This document shows positions 8,034-16,339 of a DNA stretch of 64,000 bases, piece by piece. The translations under genes and the position numbers were made by a program. Within the stretch, counting starts at the first letter, position 1; the number at the start of each line of letters is the position of its first letter. Origin of the DNA: Paenirhizobium cremeum (GTDB taxonomy: Bacteria; Pseudomonadota; Alphaproteobacteria; Rhizobiales; Rhizobiaceae); the NCBI RefSeq assembly GCF_022884085.1, contig NZ_JAGGCS010000005.1, forward strand, positions 62,001 to 126,000. Direction: 5' to 3'. Below the pieces are notes generated by a model. The model worked only from the letters and a program-made list of their open reading frames with translations. It made no database searches and was not told the DNA's origin.

Positions 8034-9530
8034 TCAAGGCTCTTCGTACTGGATGAAGGTCGGGTCGGCGAGGTCGGCAAAGCGGGTGAACTCGGCCTGG
8101 AAGGCGAGTTTCACGGTGCCGGTCGGTCCGTGGCGCTGCTTGGCGATGATGACGTCCGCCGTGCCCTTGACCTTCTCCATCTGGGCTTCCCACTCGGCAT
8201 ATTTCGGATCGGCGGGGTCGCGCGGTTCCATGTTCTTCACATAGTATTCCTCGCGGAACACGAAGAGCACCACGTCGGCGTCCTGTTCGATCGAGCCCGA
8301 TTCACGCAGGTCGGAGAGCTGTGGGCGCTTGTCGTCGCGGCTTTCCACCTGACGGGAAAGCTGGGAGAGCGCGATGATCGGCACGTTCAGTTCCTTGCCG
8401 AGCGCCTTCAGGCCCGTGGTGATGGCGGTGATCTCCTGAACGCGGTTCTCGCCGGCCTTTCCGGTGCCGGTCATCAGCTGAACGTAGTCGACCACCAGGC
8501 AGTCGAGACCGCGCTGGCGCTTCAGTCGGCGCGCGCGCGCCGCAAGCTGGGCAATCGAGATGCCGCCGGTCTGGTCGATGAAGAGAGGCACCTTCTGCAT
8601 GGTCTGCGAGAAGCCGACCAGCTTTTCGAATTCGTGTTCGGTAATGTCGCCGCGGCGGATCTTGGAGGAGGAGACTTCTGTCTGCTCGGACATGATACGG
8701 GTGGCAAGCTGCTCGGACGACATTTCGAGCGAGTAGAAGCCGACGACGCCGCCATTCTTGGCCTTGAAGGAGCCGTCCGGCATGATCTCCGGCTCATAAG
8801 CCGCAGCGATGTTCCAGGCGATGTTGGTTGCGAGCGAGGTTTTACCCATGCCGGGACGTCCGGCGAGAATAATAAGGTCGGAGCGCTGGAGGCCGCCCAT
8901 TTTGGAGTCGAGCGACATGATGCCCGTCGATATGCCGGAGAGGTTTCCGTCGCGTTCGAAGGCAGCTCCCGCCATGTCGACGGCGAGCGCTACGGCGTCG
9001 TTGAACGACTGGAAGCCGCCGTCATAGCGGCCGTTCTCGGCAAGCGCGAAGAGACGCCGTTCCGTGTCCTCGATCTGCGCCTGCGGCGGCATGTCGAGCG
9101 GGGCGTCATAGGCGATGTTGACGACATCCTCGCCGATGGTAATCAGCGCGCGGCGGAGTGCAAGATCGTAGATCGCGCGGCCATAGTCCTCGGCATTGAT
9201 GATAGTCACGGCTTCAGAGGCAAGACGGGCGAGATACTGCGCCACCGTCAGGTCGCCGACCTTTTCCTCTGATGGCAGGAAGGTCTTGATGGTGACCGGG
9301 TTGGCCGTCTTGCCCATGCGGATGATTTCCGAGGCGACCTCGAAGATCTTGCGGTGCAACGGTTCGTAAAGATGCTCCGCCTTCAGGAAGTCCGAGACAC
9401 GGTAATAGGCATCGTTGTTGACGAGGATTGCGCCGAGCAGTGCCTGCTCGGCCTCGATATTGTTGGGAGCCTCCCGGTAAAGCGGCTCGGCCGGCTTGAT
9501 GGGAGCAATCTTGCGCGCAGCGTCGTTCAT
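8034..9530 (-). CDS. dnaB: Replicative DNA helicase DnaB
   Basis: Hexameric ATP-driven helicase that unwinds DNA ahead of the replisome. The 498-residue protein has the N-terminal collar domain (PPNNIEAEQALLGAIL), Walker A GRPGMGKTS near residue 225, Walker B with LVVDYVQLM, and the late motifs LSQLSRQVESR and DLRESGSIEQDAD. Family length is normal. It follows rplI after a 434-bp gap that contains an rplI terminator, so it must have its own promoter. In many Rhizobiaceae alr comes next; here azlCD and an AraC gene lie between them on the opposite strand. Confidence 0.98.
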   Translation of the reverse strand: MNDAARKIAPIKPAEPLYREAPNNIEAEQALLGAILVNNDAYYRVSDFLKAEHLYEPLHRKIFEVASEIIRMGKTANPVTIKTFLPSEEKVGDLTVAQYLARLASEAVTIINAEDYGRAIYDLALRRALITIGEDVVNIAYDAPLDMPPQAQIEDTERRLFALAENGRYDGGFQSFNDAVALAVDMAGAAFERDGNLSGISTGIMSLDSKMGGLQRSDLIILAGRPGMGKTSLATNIAWNIAAAYEPEIMPDGSFKAKNGGVVGFYSLEMSSEQLATRIMSEQTEVSSSKIRRGDITEHEFEKLVGFSQTMQKVPLFIDQTGGISIAQLAARARRLKRQRGLDCLVVDYVQLMTGTGKAGENRVQEITAITTGLKALGKELNVPIIALSQLSRQVESRDDKRPQLSDLRESGSIEQDADVVLFVFREEYYVKNMEPRDPADPKYAEWEAQMEKVKGTADVIIAKQRHGPTGTVKLAFQAEFTRFADLADPTFIQYEEP

Positions 9531-9903
9531 CGCGGGCTACCGTCTTTTCTTTTCGAAACGTCGATCAACAAAAAAACCGGTTTGTCGGCTGCCCGTCCAA
9601 GAGTCAACGACATCACGGCAACACGTGGGCGCAAAGCGCCGATCGCGCGCCATCGGGGCGGTTGTCCCTCTTATCCACAGGCGAGGGAAAATCAGCACGC
9701 GAACGGCGGATTCTCCTTGCGTCGTCCGGGACGCGAATCAGCACGACCTGGCGACGAATATAACCCGCAAAAGGATCGGCCAGGCGGAAATTTCAAGGCC
9801 GCATTCTCATGAGATGCCGCTTGCCAAGTTGTGTCGTTCGGCAGTCGACTTCTCCCGATGGCGCGATGACGGGCAGCCCCCGAATTTGTCTTCGTCGCCA
9901 CCC
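9531..9903. other. Intergenic region upstream of dnaB
   Basis: About 370 bp without a supported gene. It lies between the rplI terminator and the dnaB start and must hold the dnaB promoter. I do not see a clear -35/-10 pair or a repeat. Open frames crossing it on the plus strand are continuations of frames antisense to dnaB and rplI, with no family resemblance. Confidence 0.5.
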
Positions 9904-9939
9904 AAAAGAAAACGCCCGGTCCGCAAGGACCGGGCGTTT
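9904..9939 (-). terminator. Intrinsic terminator of the rpsF-rplI operon
   Basis: A perfect 13-bp stem (arms at 9910-9922 and 9927-9939) closed by a GCAA tetraloop lies 25 bp after the rplI stop. On the minus strand it is followed by TCTTTTGGG. It is one of the strongest terminators in the window and ends the ribosomal-protein transcript before dnaB. Confidence 0.92.
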
Positions 9940-9964
9940 CGCAATGCCCTGAAGGGCCGATTGC

Positions 9965-10540
9965 TTATTCTTCGTCGCCGTCGCGGTCTGCATCCGGATC
10001 GAAGAAGTCTTCCGGACGCAGCGCGTCTTCGTCAACGCCGTAGATGGCGTCGGCCGAGGTAAGGCTTTCGCCCTTGGCCTGACGCTCGGCTTCTTCGGTG
10101 GAGCGGGCAACGTTGACTTCGATCGAGATCTCGACCTCGGCATGCAGGTGCATGGTCACCTTGTGCAGGCCGATGGCCTTGATCGGGTGGTTGAGCTCGA
10201 CCTGGTTGCGGGCAATGTTGAAGCCTTCGGCAGCCAGCGTGTCGACGATGTCGCGGGCGGCAACCGAACCGTAGAGCTGGCCGGTTTCGCCAGCAGCGCG
10301 GACGATGATGAAGGACTTGCCGTCGAGAACTTCGGCAACCTTCTGGGCTTCCGACTTGCGCTCGAGGTTACGGGCTTCGAGCGTTGCGCGCTCGGATTCG
10401 AAACGGGCCTTGTTGGCCGCGTTGGCGCGAAGAGCCTTGCCGAGCGGCAGCAGGTAGTTACGGGCAAAGCCGTCGCGGACCTTTACGGTTTCGCCCATCT
10501 GGCCGAGCTTGGCGATGCGTTCGAGAAGGATGACTTCCAT
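9965..10540 (-). CDS. rplI: 50S ribosomal protein L9
   Basis: Large-subunit protein that binds 23S rRNA near the L1 stalk. The N-terminal rRNA-binding domain is typical ([32 protein letters not shown]), followed by the long connecting helix and the C-terminal domain. At 191 residues it is about 40 longer than the E. coli protein; the extra tail is acidic ([22 protein letters not shown]). This kind of extension is common in Rhizobiales. It is the last gene of the rpsF-rpsR-DUF2232-rplI cluster and is followed by a strong terminator. Confidence 0.98.
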   Translation of the reverse strand: MEVILLERIAKLGQMGETVKVRDGFARNYLLPLGKALRANAANKARFESERATLEARNLERKSEAQKVAEVLDGKSFIIVRAAGETGQLYGSVAARDIVDTLAAEGFNIARNQVELNHPIKAIGLHKVTMHLHAEVEISIEVNVARSTEEAERQAKGESLTSADAIYGVDEDALRPEDFFDPDADRDGDEE

Positions 10541-10564
10541 TGCATTGTTCCTTTCAGTTTGAGT

Positions 10565-11539
10565 TCACGAATCGGGATTGTCTGGGCCGGAGCCGGAGGC
10601 CGCCGGTGTAAGGGCCACGGTCCGCCTTGTGTCGGCGAGACCGAGAACGAGAACGATGAAGGCCGGCAGGGCCAGCAGCATCGAGAGATAGACGAGGACC
10701 AGCACCGGTGCGCGCCAGTCCTTGCCGCGGGTACGCAGGTGCAGCGACGCGAAGCCGCTGATCAGGAAGCCCGCGCCGAAAGTGCCGCAAAGCGTCGCCC
10801 CGACCAGGGCCGGCGTACCGCCCGCGAAACAGCCGAGAATGCCGGCCAGAAACACGAAGAGCGCATTGCGGTTCATTCTAAGTGCCGACGGAATGTCTTC
10901 CCTCGGACGCAAGGCGCGGCCGGAGGCGGAGACGATCCGAATGGCGATGTAATAGGCGGCGAACAGCATCATCACCCACATGCCGCCCTGGACGACCGGG
11001 ACGGTGATGACGAAGAGCCGCTTCACCTGTTCGACGGCGGCCGGCTCCATCGCCATGGAGGGGTCCTGTTCCGTCATGGTGGAGACCATCACGTCGATCA
11101 GCTGGTTGGTCAGTTCCGGGCCATAGCCGATCATGATACCGAGAAAGATGACCGCGAGCGCAACGAGCGCGCAAAGGTGCAGCAGGATATCGGAGAGCGG
11201 GTACCAGGCCATCAGGTTCGCCGGTCCGCCGATTTCGGAGGCCGGGCGGGCGAGGTTGGCGAGATGGCCGAGCCATCCGGCGGGCAGCAGCGTGAAGATT
11301 GCCATCATCAGCGCAAACAGCGGCGAGATGGCGACAGCACCGATAGCGCCGGCGACGGCGATCGCGACGATGGCCGCGAGATTGCCCCAGCCGAGGCCCA
11401 CGATCAGAATGGGCAGCGCCGATGCGGCATAAAGAATGGCGGAAAGGGACGGCTGTGCATTCGCGCCCAGCACCAGCAGGGCGGCGGTCATACCGGCGAT
11501 GATGCCGGTCAGCAGCAATTGTCCATTCACCTGTTTCAC
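10565..11539 (-). CDS. DUF2232 multi-pass membrane protein
   Basis: A 324-residue inner-membrane protein with about eight hydrophobic segments, recognised as the DUF2232 (YybS-like) family by sequence character and by position: rhizobial genomes carry such a gene between rpsR and rplI. The start is MKQVNGQLLLTGIIAGMTAALLV. It ends 24 bp before rplI and begins 198 bp after rpsR. The molecular function is unknown; the N-terminal half resembles ECF-type substrate-binding membrane subunits only in general build. No catalytic motif is evident. Confidence 0.85.
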   Translation of the reverse strand: MKQVNGQLLLTGIIAGMTAALLVLGANAQPSLSAILYAASALPILIVGLGWGNLAAIVAIAVAGAIGAVAISPLFALMMAIFTLLPAGWLGHLANLARPASEIGGPANLMAWYPLSDILLHLCALVALAVIFLGIMIGYGPELTNQLIDVMVSTMTEQDPSMAMEPAAVEQVKRLFVITVPVVQGGMWVMMLFAAYYIAIRIVSASGRALRPREDIPSALRMNRNALFVFLAGILGCFAGGTPALVGATLCGTFGAGFLISGFASLHLRTRGKDWRAPVLVLVYLSMLLALPAFIVLVLGLADTRRTVALTPAASGSGPDNPDS

Positions 11540-11700
11540 GTTCGCTGTCCTGCTACATCAAGCAGTTAGGGGAAAATCCGGACTCAGAAACTGAGCGCCG
11601 TGCCCCAACATGGGATTTCACCCGAAGGCGCTGAGACTTCGCTCGAAGTCCGGCTCTTCCGGCATGGGTTCCGATCCGCGCCCAACACGGAAGGGAGATC

Positions 11701-11726
11701 GACCCGCCGACATTTGTCAGCGGGTC
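11701..11726. other. Perfect hairpin between rpsR and DUF2232 gene
   Basis: Two 12-base arms (one G-U pair) that meet at 11713/11714 form a very stable stem-loop 12 bp downstream of the rpsR stop. No T run follows in the minus-strand direction, so it is not a standard intrinsic terminator. It could protect the 3' end of the upstream rpsF-rpsR message or act as a partial terminator that lowers expression of the DUF2232 gene. Confidence 0.5.
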
Positions 11727-11737
11727 GAAAAAGCGAA

Positions 11738-11986
11738 TTAAGCGACGACGTAGGGCAGCAGGCCGAGGAAGCGGGCGCGCTTGATCGCCTGGGCGAGTTC
11801 GCGCTGCTTCTTCTGGGAAACGGCGGTGATGCGGGACGGAACGATCTTACCGCGCTCGGAAATGTAGCGCTGCAGGAGACGAACGTCCTTGTAGTCGATC
11901 TTCGGAGCGTTAGCGCCGGAGAAGGGGCACGTCTTGCGACGGCGGTGGAACGGGCGGCGTGCCGGGGAGGAAGAAACGTCAGCCAT
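11738..11986 (-). CDS. rpsR: 30S ribosomal protein S18
   Basis: Small-subunit protein that pairs with S6 on the platform. The 82-residue sequence has the family core ([34 protein letters not shown], and [11 protein letters not shown]). The start at 11986 was chosen because AAGGAG lies 8 bases before it; an in-frame ATG 6 bases upstream is too close to that site. It follows rpsF by 12 bp on the same strand. Confidence 0.98.
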   Translation of the reverse strand: MADVSSSPARRPFHRRRKTCPFSGANAPKIDYKDVRLLQRYISERGKIVPSRITAVSQKKQRELAQAIKRARFLGLLPYVVA

Positions 11987-11998
11987 TGTCATATCTCC

Positions 11999-12424
11999 TT
12001 ATGCACGGTCTTCGCGCGGACGGCGCGGACCACGGTCGCCGAAACCACCTTCGCGGCGCGGGCCACGATCGTCGCCTTCGCGGCGCGGACGGTCGTCGCG
12101 GTCGCGCTTCTGCATCATCGCGGACGGGCCTTCTTCATGGGCTTCGACGGCGATGGTCATGTAACGAAGAACGTCTTCGTTGATGCGCATCTGGCGCTCC
12201 ATCTCGTGGACGGCCGGTGCCGGAGCATCGATGTCCATGAGGGCGTAGTGAGCCTTGCGGTTCTTCTTGATGCGGTACGTCAGGGACTTGAGGCCCCAGT
12301 TTTCGATGCGCCCGACCTTGCCGCCGTTAGCTTCGATGACGCCCTTGTACTGTTCGACGAGGGCATCAACCTGCTGAGCGGACATATCCTGCCGGGCAAG
12401 GAATACATGTTCGTAAAGAGCCAT
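11999..12424 (-). CDS. rpsF: 30S ribosomal protein S6
   Basis: Small-subunit protein that binds S18 on the 30S platform. The ferredoxin-like core starts [20 protein letters not shown] and has [22 protein letters not shown]. At 141 residues it carries a long charged tail (roughly 110-141) made of Arg/Asp/Gly repeats such as [21 protein letters not shown], a common alphaproteobacterial extension that is likely disordered. It is the first gene of the cluster with rpsR, the DUF2232 gene and rplI. AAAGG lies about 10 bases before the ATG. The leader might contain an S6:S18-binding RNA, which I cannot confirm. Confidence 0.98.
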   Translation of the reverse strand: MALYEHVFLARQDMSAQQVDALVEQYKGVIEANGGKVGRIENWGLKSLTYRIKKNRKAHYALMDIDAPAPAVHEMERQMRINEDVLRYMTIAVEAHEEGPSAMMQKRDRDDRPRREGDDRGPRREGGFGDRGPRRPREDRA

Positions 12425-12725
12425 GGTAAGCTTGCCTTTCTTGCGGTTGTCATCACCCGGGATCCGGCGCTAAGCCTCAACGACTGCTCCTGATTGGGTT
12501 TCCCCAAGGCAAGAAAAGCGTTTGATCGAGACGGTCGAGAGCGGAGACACGGGAGGCCGGAACCCCTTGGGTTCCTGCGGCGATCTTGCGAAAGCCTGCC
12601 CTCCGTTCAGCCACCAGCCATGAGACCGGGTGTTGTGAACAGCGCGCTTATACGCATTTTTGCCGGGAAGGCAAGCGGGCAGGGCGTAAAACCTCTCCGC
12701 CCGCCATCGAAGGTCGGTTTTCGCC
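12425..12725. other. Leader/promoter region of the rpsF operon
   Basis: About 300 bp between the rpsF start and the stop of the aldo/keto reductase, both minus strand. It must contain the rpsF promoter and leader. I see no gene, and no promoter strong enough to place. There is no obvious terminator for the gene upstream of it either. Confidence 0.45.
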
Positions 12726-13769
12726 TCAGATCGGAGCGGGATATTGCCGATGGATGGCGGCGATTTCCTTCATGATCTCGTCGGAAAGCGTGAGGTCGGC
12801 TGCGCCGATATCCGTTTTCAACTGCTCCATTGATGTCGCGCCGATGATGACGGAGGCCATGAACGGGCGTGTCAGGCAGAAGGCGAGCGCCATCTGGGCC
12901 GGATCGATGCCGTGCTTTTGGGCAATGTCGACATAAGCGCGGACCGCCGGTTCCTGCAGCGGCTGCAGCCGTCCGCCGAGGTCGCCGTTGATGGCGCCGC
13001 GGGAGCCGGCCGGTTTTTGGCCGCCGAGATACTTGCCGGTGAGAAGACCGGCGGCGAGCGGCGAATAGGCAAGCAGGCCGACATCCTCGTGATGCGAGAG
13101 TTCCGCCATGTCGAGATCGAAATGGCGGTAGAGGAGGCTGTATTCGTTCTGCACGGTGGCGACGCGGGGCAGGCCGCGCTCGGCGGCGAGCGACAGGTAT
13201 TTCTGCGTGCCCCAGGTCGTCTCGTTCGAGAGCCCGATCGCTCGGATCTTGCCGGCCTTGACGCACTCGTCGAGCGCTTCCAGCTTTTCGATCATGTCGG
13301 CGATGGTGCGTTCGCGATCCTGATGAAAGGGATCGTATTTCCACGCCTGGCGGAAATGGAAATGCCCGCGATTGGGCCAGTGGATCTGATAGAGGTCGAT
13401 ATAGTCGGTCTGGAGACGCCGGAGGCTGGCGTCGACGGCTTCGCGGATGGTGGCGCCGTTGATCGGGCGGCCACCGCGGATATAGGAGCGGCCCGCTCCG
13501 GCGACCTTGGTGGCGAGAACGACATCCTTGCGCTTGCCGGTTCTTGCGAACCATCGGCCGATGAAGGTCTCCGTCAGCGTATAGGTCTCCGGCGACAGCG
13601 GCGTCGTAGGATAGAGTTCTGCGGTGTCGAAGAAGTTGACGCCGTGTTCCAGCGCGTAATCCATCTGCTCGAAGGCTTCTGCTTCGCTGTTCTGTGAACC
13701 CCAGGTCATCGTGCCCAGGCAGATTTCGGAAACGGAAATACCGGTGCGGCCAAGTTGTCTGTGCTTCAT
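12726..13769 (-). CDS. Aldo/keto reductase, Tas-like
   Basis: NADPH-dependent oxidoreductase of the AKR superfamily, 347 residues from the ATG at 13769 (MKHRQLGRTGISVSEICLGTMTWG). The catalytic tetrad is visible: Asp in FFDTAELYP, Tyr in the same motif, Lys in VVLATKVAG and His in YQIHWPNRG. The insert and length match the E. coli Tas group, whose in vivo substrate is not known. In-frame starts up to 90 bases upstream exist but give a low-complexity leader. It is divergent from fabD, 217 bp away, and is not obviously linked to lipid synthesis. Confidence 0.9.
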   Translation of the reverse strand: MKHRQLGRTGISVSEICLGTMTWGSQNSEAEAFEQMDYALEHGVNFFDTAELYPTTPLSPETYTLTETFIGRWFARTGKRKDVVLATKVAGAGRSYIRGGRPINGATIREAVDASLRRLQTDYIDLYQIHWPNRGHFHFRQAWKYDPFHQDRERTIADMIEKLEALDECVKAGKIRAIGLSNETTWGTQKYLSLAAERGLPRVATVQNEYSLLYRHFDLDMAELSHHEDVGLLAYSPLAAGLLTGKYLGGQKPAGSRGAINGDLGGRLQPLQEPAVRAYVDIAQKHGIDPAQMALAFCLTRPFMASVIIGATSMEQLKTDIGAADLTLSDEIMKEIAAIHRQYPAPI

Positions 13770-13986
13770 GAAAATGGTCTCGGACGGTGGGAGGGGGAAG
13801 GAAAGAGGAGGGACGGCCCCGCGCAAATCTAGGACGGTTTCGCTGCGGCGCAAGCCCAAACCGGAGGTCGATGAAGTCTGTGGCCTATGGGGCGTTCAGG
13901 GCGCGCGGACTTGACTCATGCGGCAAGAACGTCAATTGGAAAGGAAAAACGAAGGGTAAACACCCGATCCGAGGAAGGATAATCCT

Positions 13987-14931
13987 ATGACTTTGGCATT
14001 TACGTTTCCGGGCCAGGGCAGCCAGGCCGTCGGCATGGGCAAGGAACTTGCCGATACATATCCGGAGGCGAAGGCCGTATTCGAAGAGGTCGACGAGGCG
14101 CTGGGCGAAAAGCTTTCCGCGGTCATGTTCGACGGGCCGGAAGACAAGCTGACGCTGACCGCCAATGCCCAGCCGGCGCTGATGGCCGTGTCCATGGCCG
14201 TGATCCGCGTGCTCGAGGCACGTGGCCTCGACCTCAAGGCCAAGGTCTCCTATGTCGCCGGCCATTCGCTCGGCGAATATTCCGCTCTCTGCGCCGCCGG
14301 CACGTTCTCGCTTGCCGACACCGCCCGGCTTCTGCGCATTCGCGGCAACGCCATGCAGGCGGCAGTTCCTGTCGGCGAAGGCGCGATGGCGGCGATCATC
14401 GGCCTGGAACACGGCGATGTCGAAGCGGTCTGCAAGGATGCATCCGCGCTTGGCTCCTGCCAGATCGCCAACGACAACGGCGGCGGCCAGCTTGTCATTT
14501 CCGGCGCCAGGGCTGCCGTCGAAAAGGCCGCAGCACTTGCGAGCGAAAAGGGCGCCAAACGCGCCATCATGCTGCCGGTTTCCGCGCCCTTCCATTCCGC
14601 CCTCATGGCACCCGCCGCCGACGCCATGCGCGAGGCGCTTGCCGGCGTTGAAAAGAAGAACCCCGTCGTGCCGCTGATCGCCAATGTGCGCGCTGTCCCC
14701 GTCACCGATGCCAACGAGATCGCCGCTCTGCTCGTCGAGCAGGTAACGGGCCAGGTGCGCTGGCGCGAAACGGTCGAGTGGTTCGGCAAGAACGGCGTCA
14801 CGACGCTTTATGAACTGGGTTCGGGCAAGGTCCTGACGGGACTTGCCCGCCGCATCGACAAGAATGTCACGGGCGTAGCCGTCAATACGCCGGCCGACAT
14901 CGATGCCGCGCTTGCGGCACTCCTCGGCTGA
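13987..14931 (+). CDS. fabD: Malonyl-CoA:ACP transacylase FabD
   Basis: Transfers malonyl groups from CoA to acyl carrier protein, supplying extender units for fatty acid synthesis. The 314-residue protein shows the nucleophile Ser94 in GHSLGE, the general base His203 in APFHSALM, and the N-terminal FPGQGSQ. It heads the fabD-fabG-acpP-fabF cluster, with 33 bp to fabG. GAGGAAGG lies about 8 bases before the ATG. Confidence 0.97.
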   Translation: MTLAFTFPGQGSQAVGMGKELADTYPEAKAVFEEVDEALGEKLSAVMFDGPEDKLTLTANAQPALMAVSMAVIRVLEARGLDLKAKVSYVAGHSLGEYSALCAAGTFSLADTARLLRIRGNAMQAAVPVGEGAMAAIIGLEHGDVEAVCKDASALGSCQIANDNGGGQLVISGARAAVEKAAALASEKGAKRAIMLPVSAPFHSALMAPAADAMREALAGVEKKNPVVPLIANVRAVPVTDANEIAALLVEQVTGQVRWRETVEWFGKNGVTTLYELGSGKVLTGLARRIDKNVTGVAVNTPADIDAALAALLG

Positions 14932-14964
14932 CATCCGGAACCATCAGAACAAGGAACTCGCATC

Positions 14965-15702
14965 ATGTTTGACCTGACCGGCCGCAAGGCACTCGTCACC
15001 GGTGCAACCGGCGGCATCGGCGAAGAGATCGCCCGTCTCTTGCATGCGCGCGGCGCAACCGTCGGCCTGCACGGCACCCGCGTCGAGAAGCTGGAGGCGC
15101 TGGCCGCCGAACTCGGCGAGCGTGTCAAGATCTTCCCGGCCAACCTTTCGGATCGCGACGAGGTCAAGGCTCTCGGCGAGAAGGCCGAGGCTGAACTCGA
15201 AGGCGTCGATATTCTCGTCAACAATGCCGGTATCACCAAGGACGGCCTTTTCGTCCGCATGAGCGATGCCGACTGGGACAGCGTGCTGGAGGTCAACCTG
15301 ACGGCCGTCTTCCGCCTGACGCGCGAATTGACCCATCCGATGATGCGCCGCCGCTATGGCCGCATCATCAACATCACCTCGGTCGTTGGCGTCACCGGCA
15401 ATCCGGGCCAGGCCAACTACTGCGCATCCAAGGCGGGCATGATCGGCTTTTCGAAGTCGCTCGCCCAGGAAATCGCCACCCGTAACGTGACGGTCAACTG
15501 CGTTGCCCCGGGCTTCATCGAGAGCGCCATGACGGGCAAGCTCAACGACAAGCAGAAGGAAGCCATCATGGGTGCGATCCCGATGAAGCGCATGGGAACG
15601 GGTGCGGAAGTCGCGTCTGCCGTTCTCTATCTCGCGTCGTCGGAAGCGTCCTACATGACCGGCCAGACTTTGCATGTGAACGGCGGCATGGCGATGATCT
15701 GA
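14965..15702 (+). CDS. fabG: 3-oxoacyl-ACP reductase FabG
   Basis: NADPH-dependent reduction of beta-ketoacyl-ACP in fatty acid elongation. The 245-residue SDR has the cofactor motif TGATGGIG at 12-19, NNAG at 86-89, and the catalytic residues Ser139, Tyr152 and Lys156 (SVVGV..., NYCASK). The C terminus SYMTGQTLHVNGGMAMI is typical of FabG. It lies between fabD and acpP, which supports FabG over a generic SDR. Confidence 0.97.
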   Translation: MFDLTGRKALVTGATGGIGEEIARLLHARGATVGLHGTRVEKLEALAAELGERVKIFPANLSDRDEVKALGEKAEAELEGVDILVNNAGITKDGLFVRMSDADWDSVLEVNLTAVFRLTRELTHPMMRRRYGRIINITSVVGVTGNPGQANYCASKAGMIGFSKSLAQEIATRNVTVNCVAPGFIESAMTGKLNDKQKEAIMGAIPMKRMGTGAEVASAVLYLASSEASYMTGQTLHVNGGMAMI

Positions 15703-15984
15703 TGTTGCATCGCGTCGTTAAGCGGCGACATGCAATTGTATGTTGACCAATTGGCGACGGCGATTTTCAGGCTTTGCGCGGAACTTAAACCGTGTTAAGC
15801 GGGCCATGACTGTGAACAGTCGCCCGGTTTTGAAGGGAAACGGCTATGCGCCTGATCGCATGGCGGGTTCGAAAGACAGGGCAGAACAAATTTGTCGGCT
15901 GGTATAGAAAGAGCCGCCGACGAAAGGCAGGGCAGGGACGCCATCACGGCGACCCTTGAGATAAAGAAGGTCGAGGAAACCGAC

Positions 15985-16221
15985 ATGAGCGATATCGCAG
16001 AACGCGTTAAGAAAATTGTTGTTGATCATCTCGGCGTAGACGCTGAAAAGGTTGTTGAAGGCGCGAGCTTCATCGACGATCTGGGCGCGGACTCGCTCGA
16101 TACCGTCGAACTGGTCATGGCCTTCGAAGAAGAATTCGGCGTCGAAATCCCGGACGATGCCGCTGACTCGATCCTGACCGTCGGCGACGCGGTCAAGTTC
16201 ATCGAGAAGGCTCAGTCCTGA
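15985..16221 (+). CDS. acpP: Acyl carrier protein
   Basis: Small acidic four-helix protein (78 residues) that carries growing acyl chains as thioesters on a 4'-phosphopantetheine arm. The arm attaches at Ser37 in the signature [12 protein letters not shown]. The ATG at 15985 was chosen because it gives the exact family length; upstream in-frame ATGs only add an unrelated leader. A 282-bp gap precedes it, so a separate strong promoter is likely; CTTAA and TTAAG six bases apart (15784-15799) lie in this gap. Confidence 0.98.
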   Translation: MSDIAERVKKIVVDHLGVDAEKVVEGASFIDDLGADSLDTVELVMAFEEEFGVEIPDDAADSILTVGDAVKFIEKAQS

Positions 16222-16269
16222 TCGATCATCGTCATTGCGGGAAGGCTCTCAGGAGTGTTGATCCCGCTG

Positions 16270-16294
16270 AGGCCCGCAGACAGCGGGCCTTACT
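16270..16294 (+). terminator. Candidate terminator after acpP
   Basis: A 7- to 8-bp stem (GGCCCGC / GCGGGCC, 16271-16277 / 16283-16289) with a 5-base loop lies 50 bp after acpP and is followed by TTACTGTATT, a weak T-rich tail. It could reduce readthrough from the abundant acpP message into fabF. Confidence 0.5.
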
Positions 16295-16339
16295 GTATTC
16301 AAATGGCATCGGCTGCAAGAGTGGGGTGGGCTACGGACG

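Noticed and set aside
10142..11569. 475-codon plus-strand open frame over rplI and DUF2232
   Set aside because: Antisense to genes with clear identity; composition is His/Asp/Gly-rich as expected for the reverse of GC-rich genes.
12726..13859. Longer aldo/keto reductase start at 13859
   Set aside because: The extra 30 residues are low-complexity and unrelated to AKR; the ATG at 13769 gives the family start.
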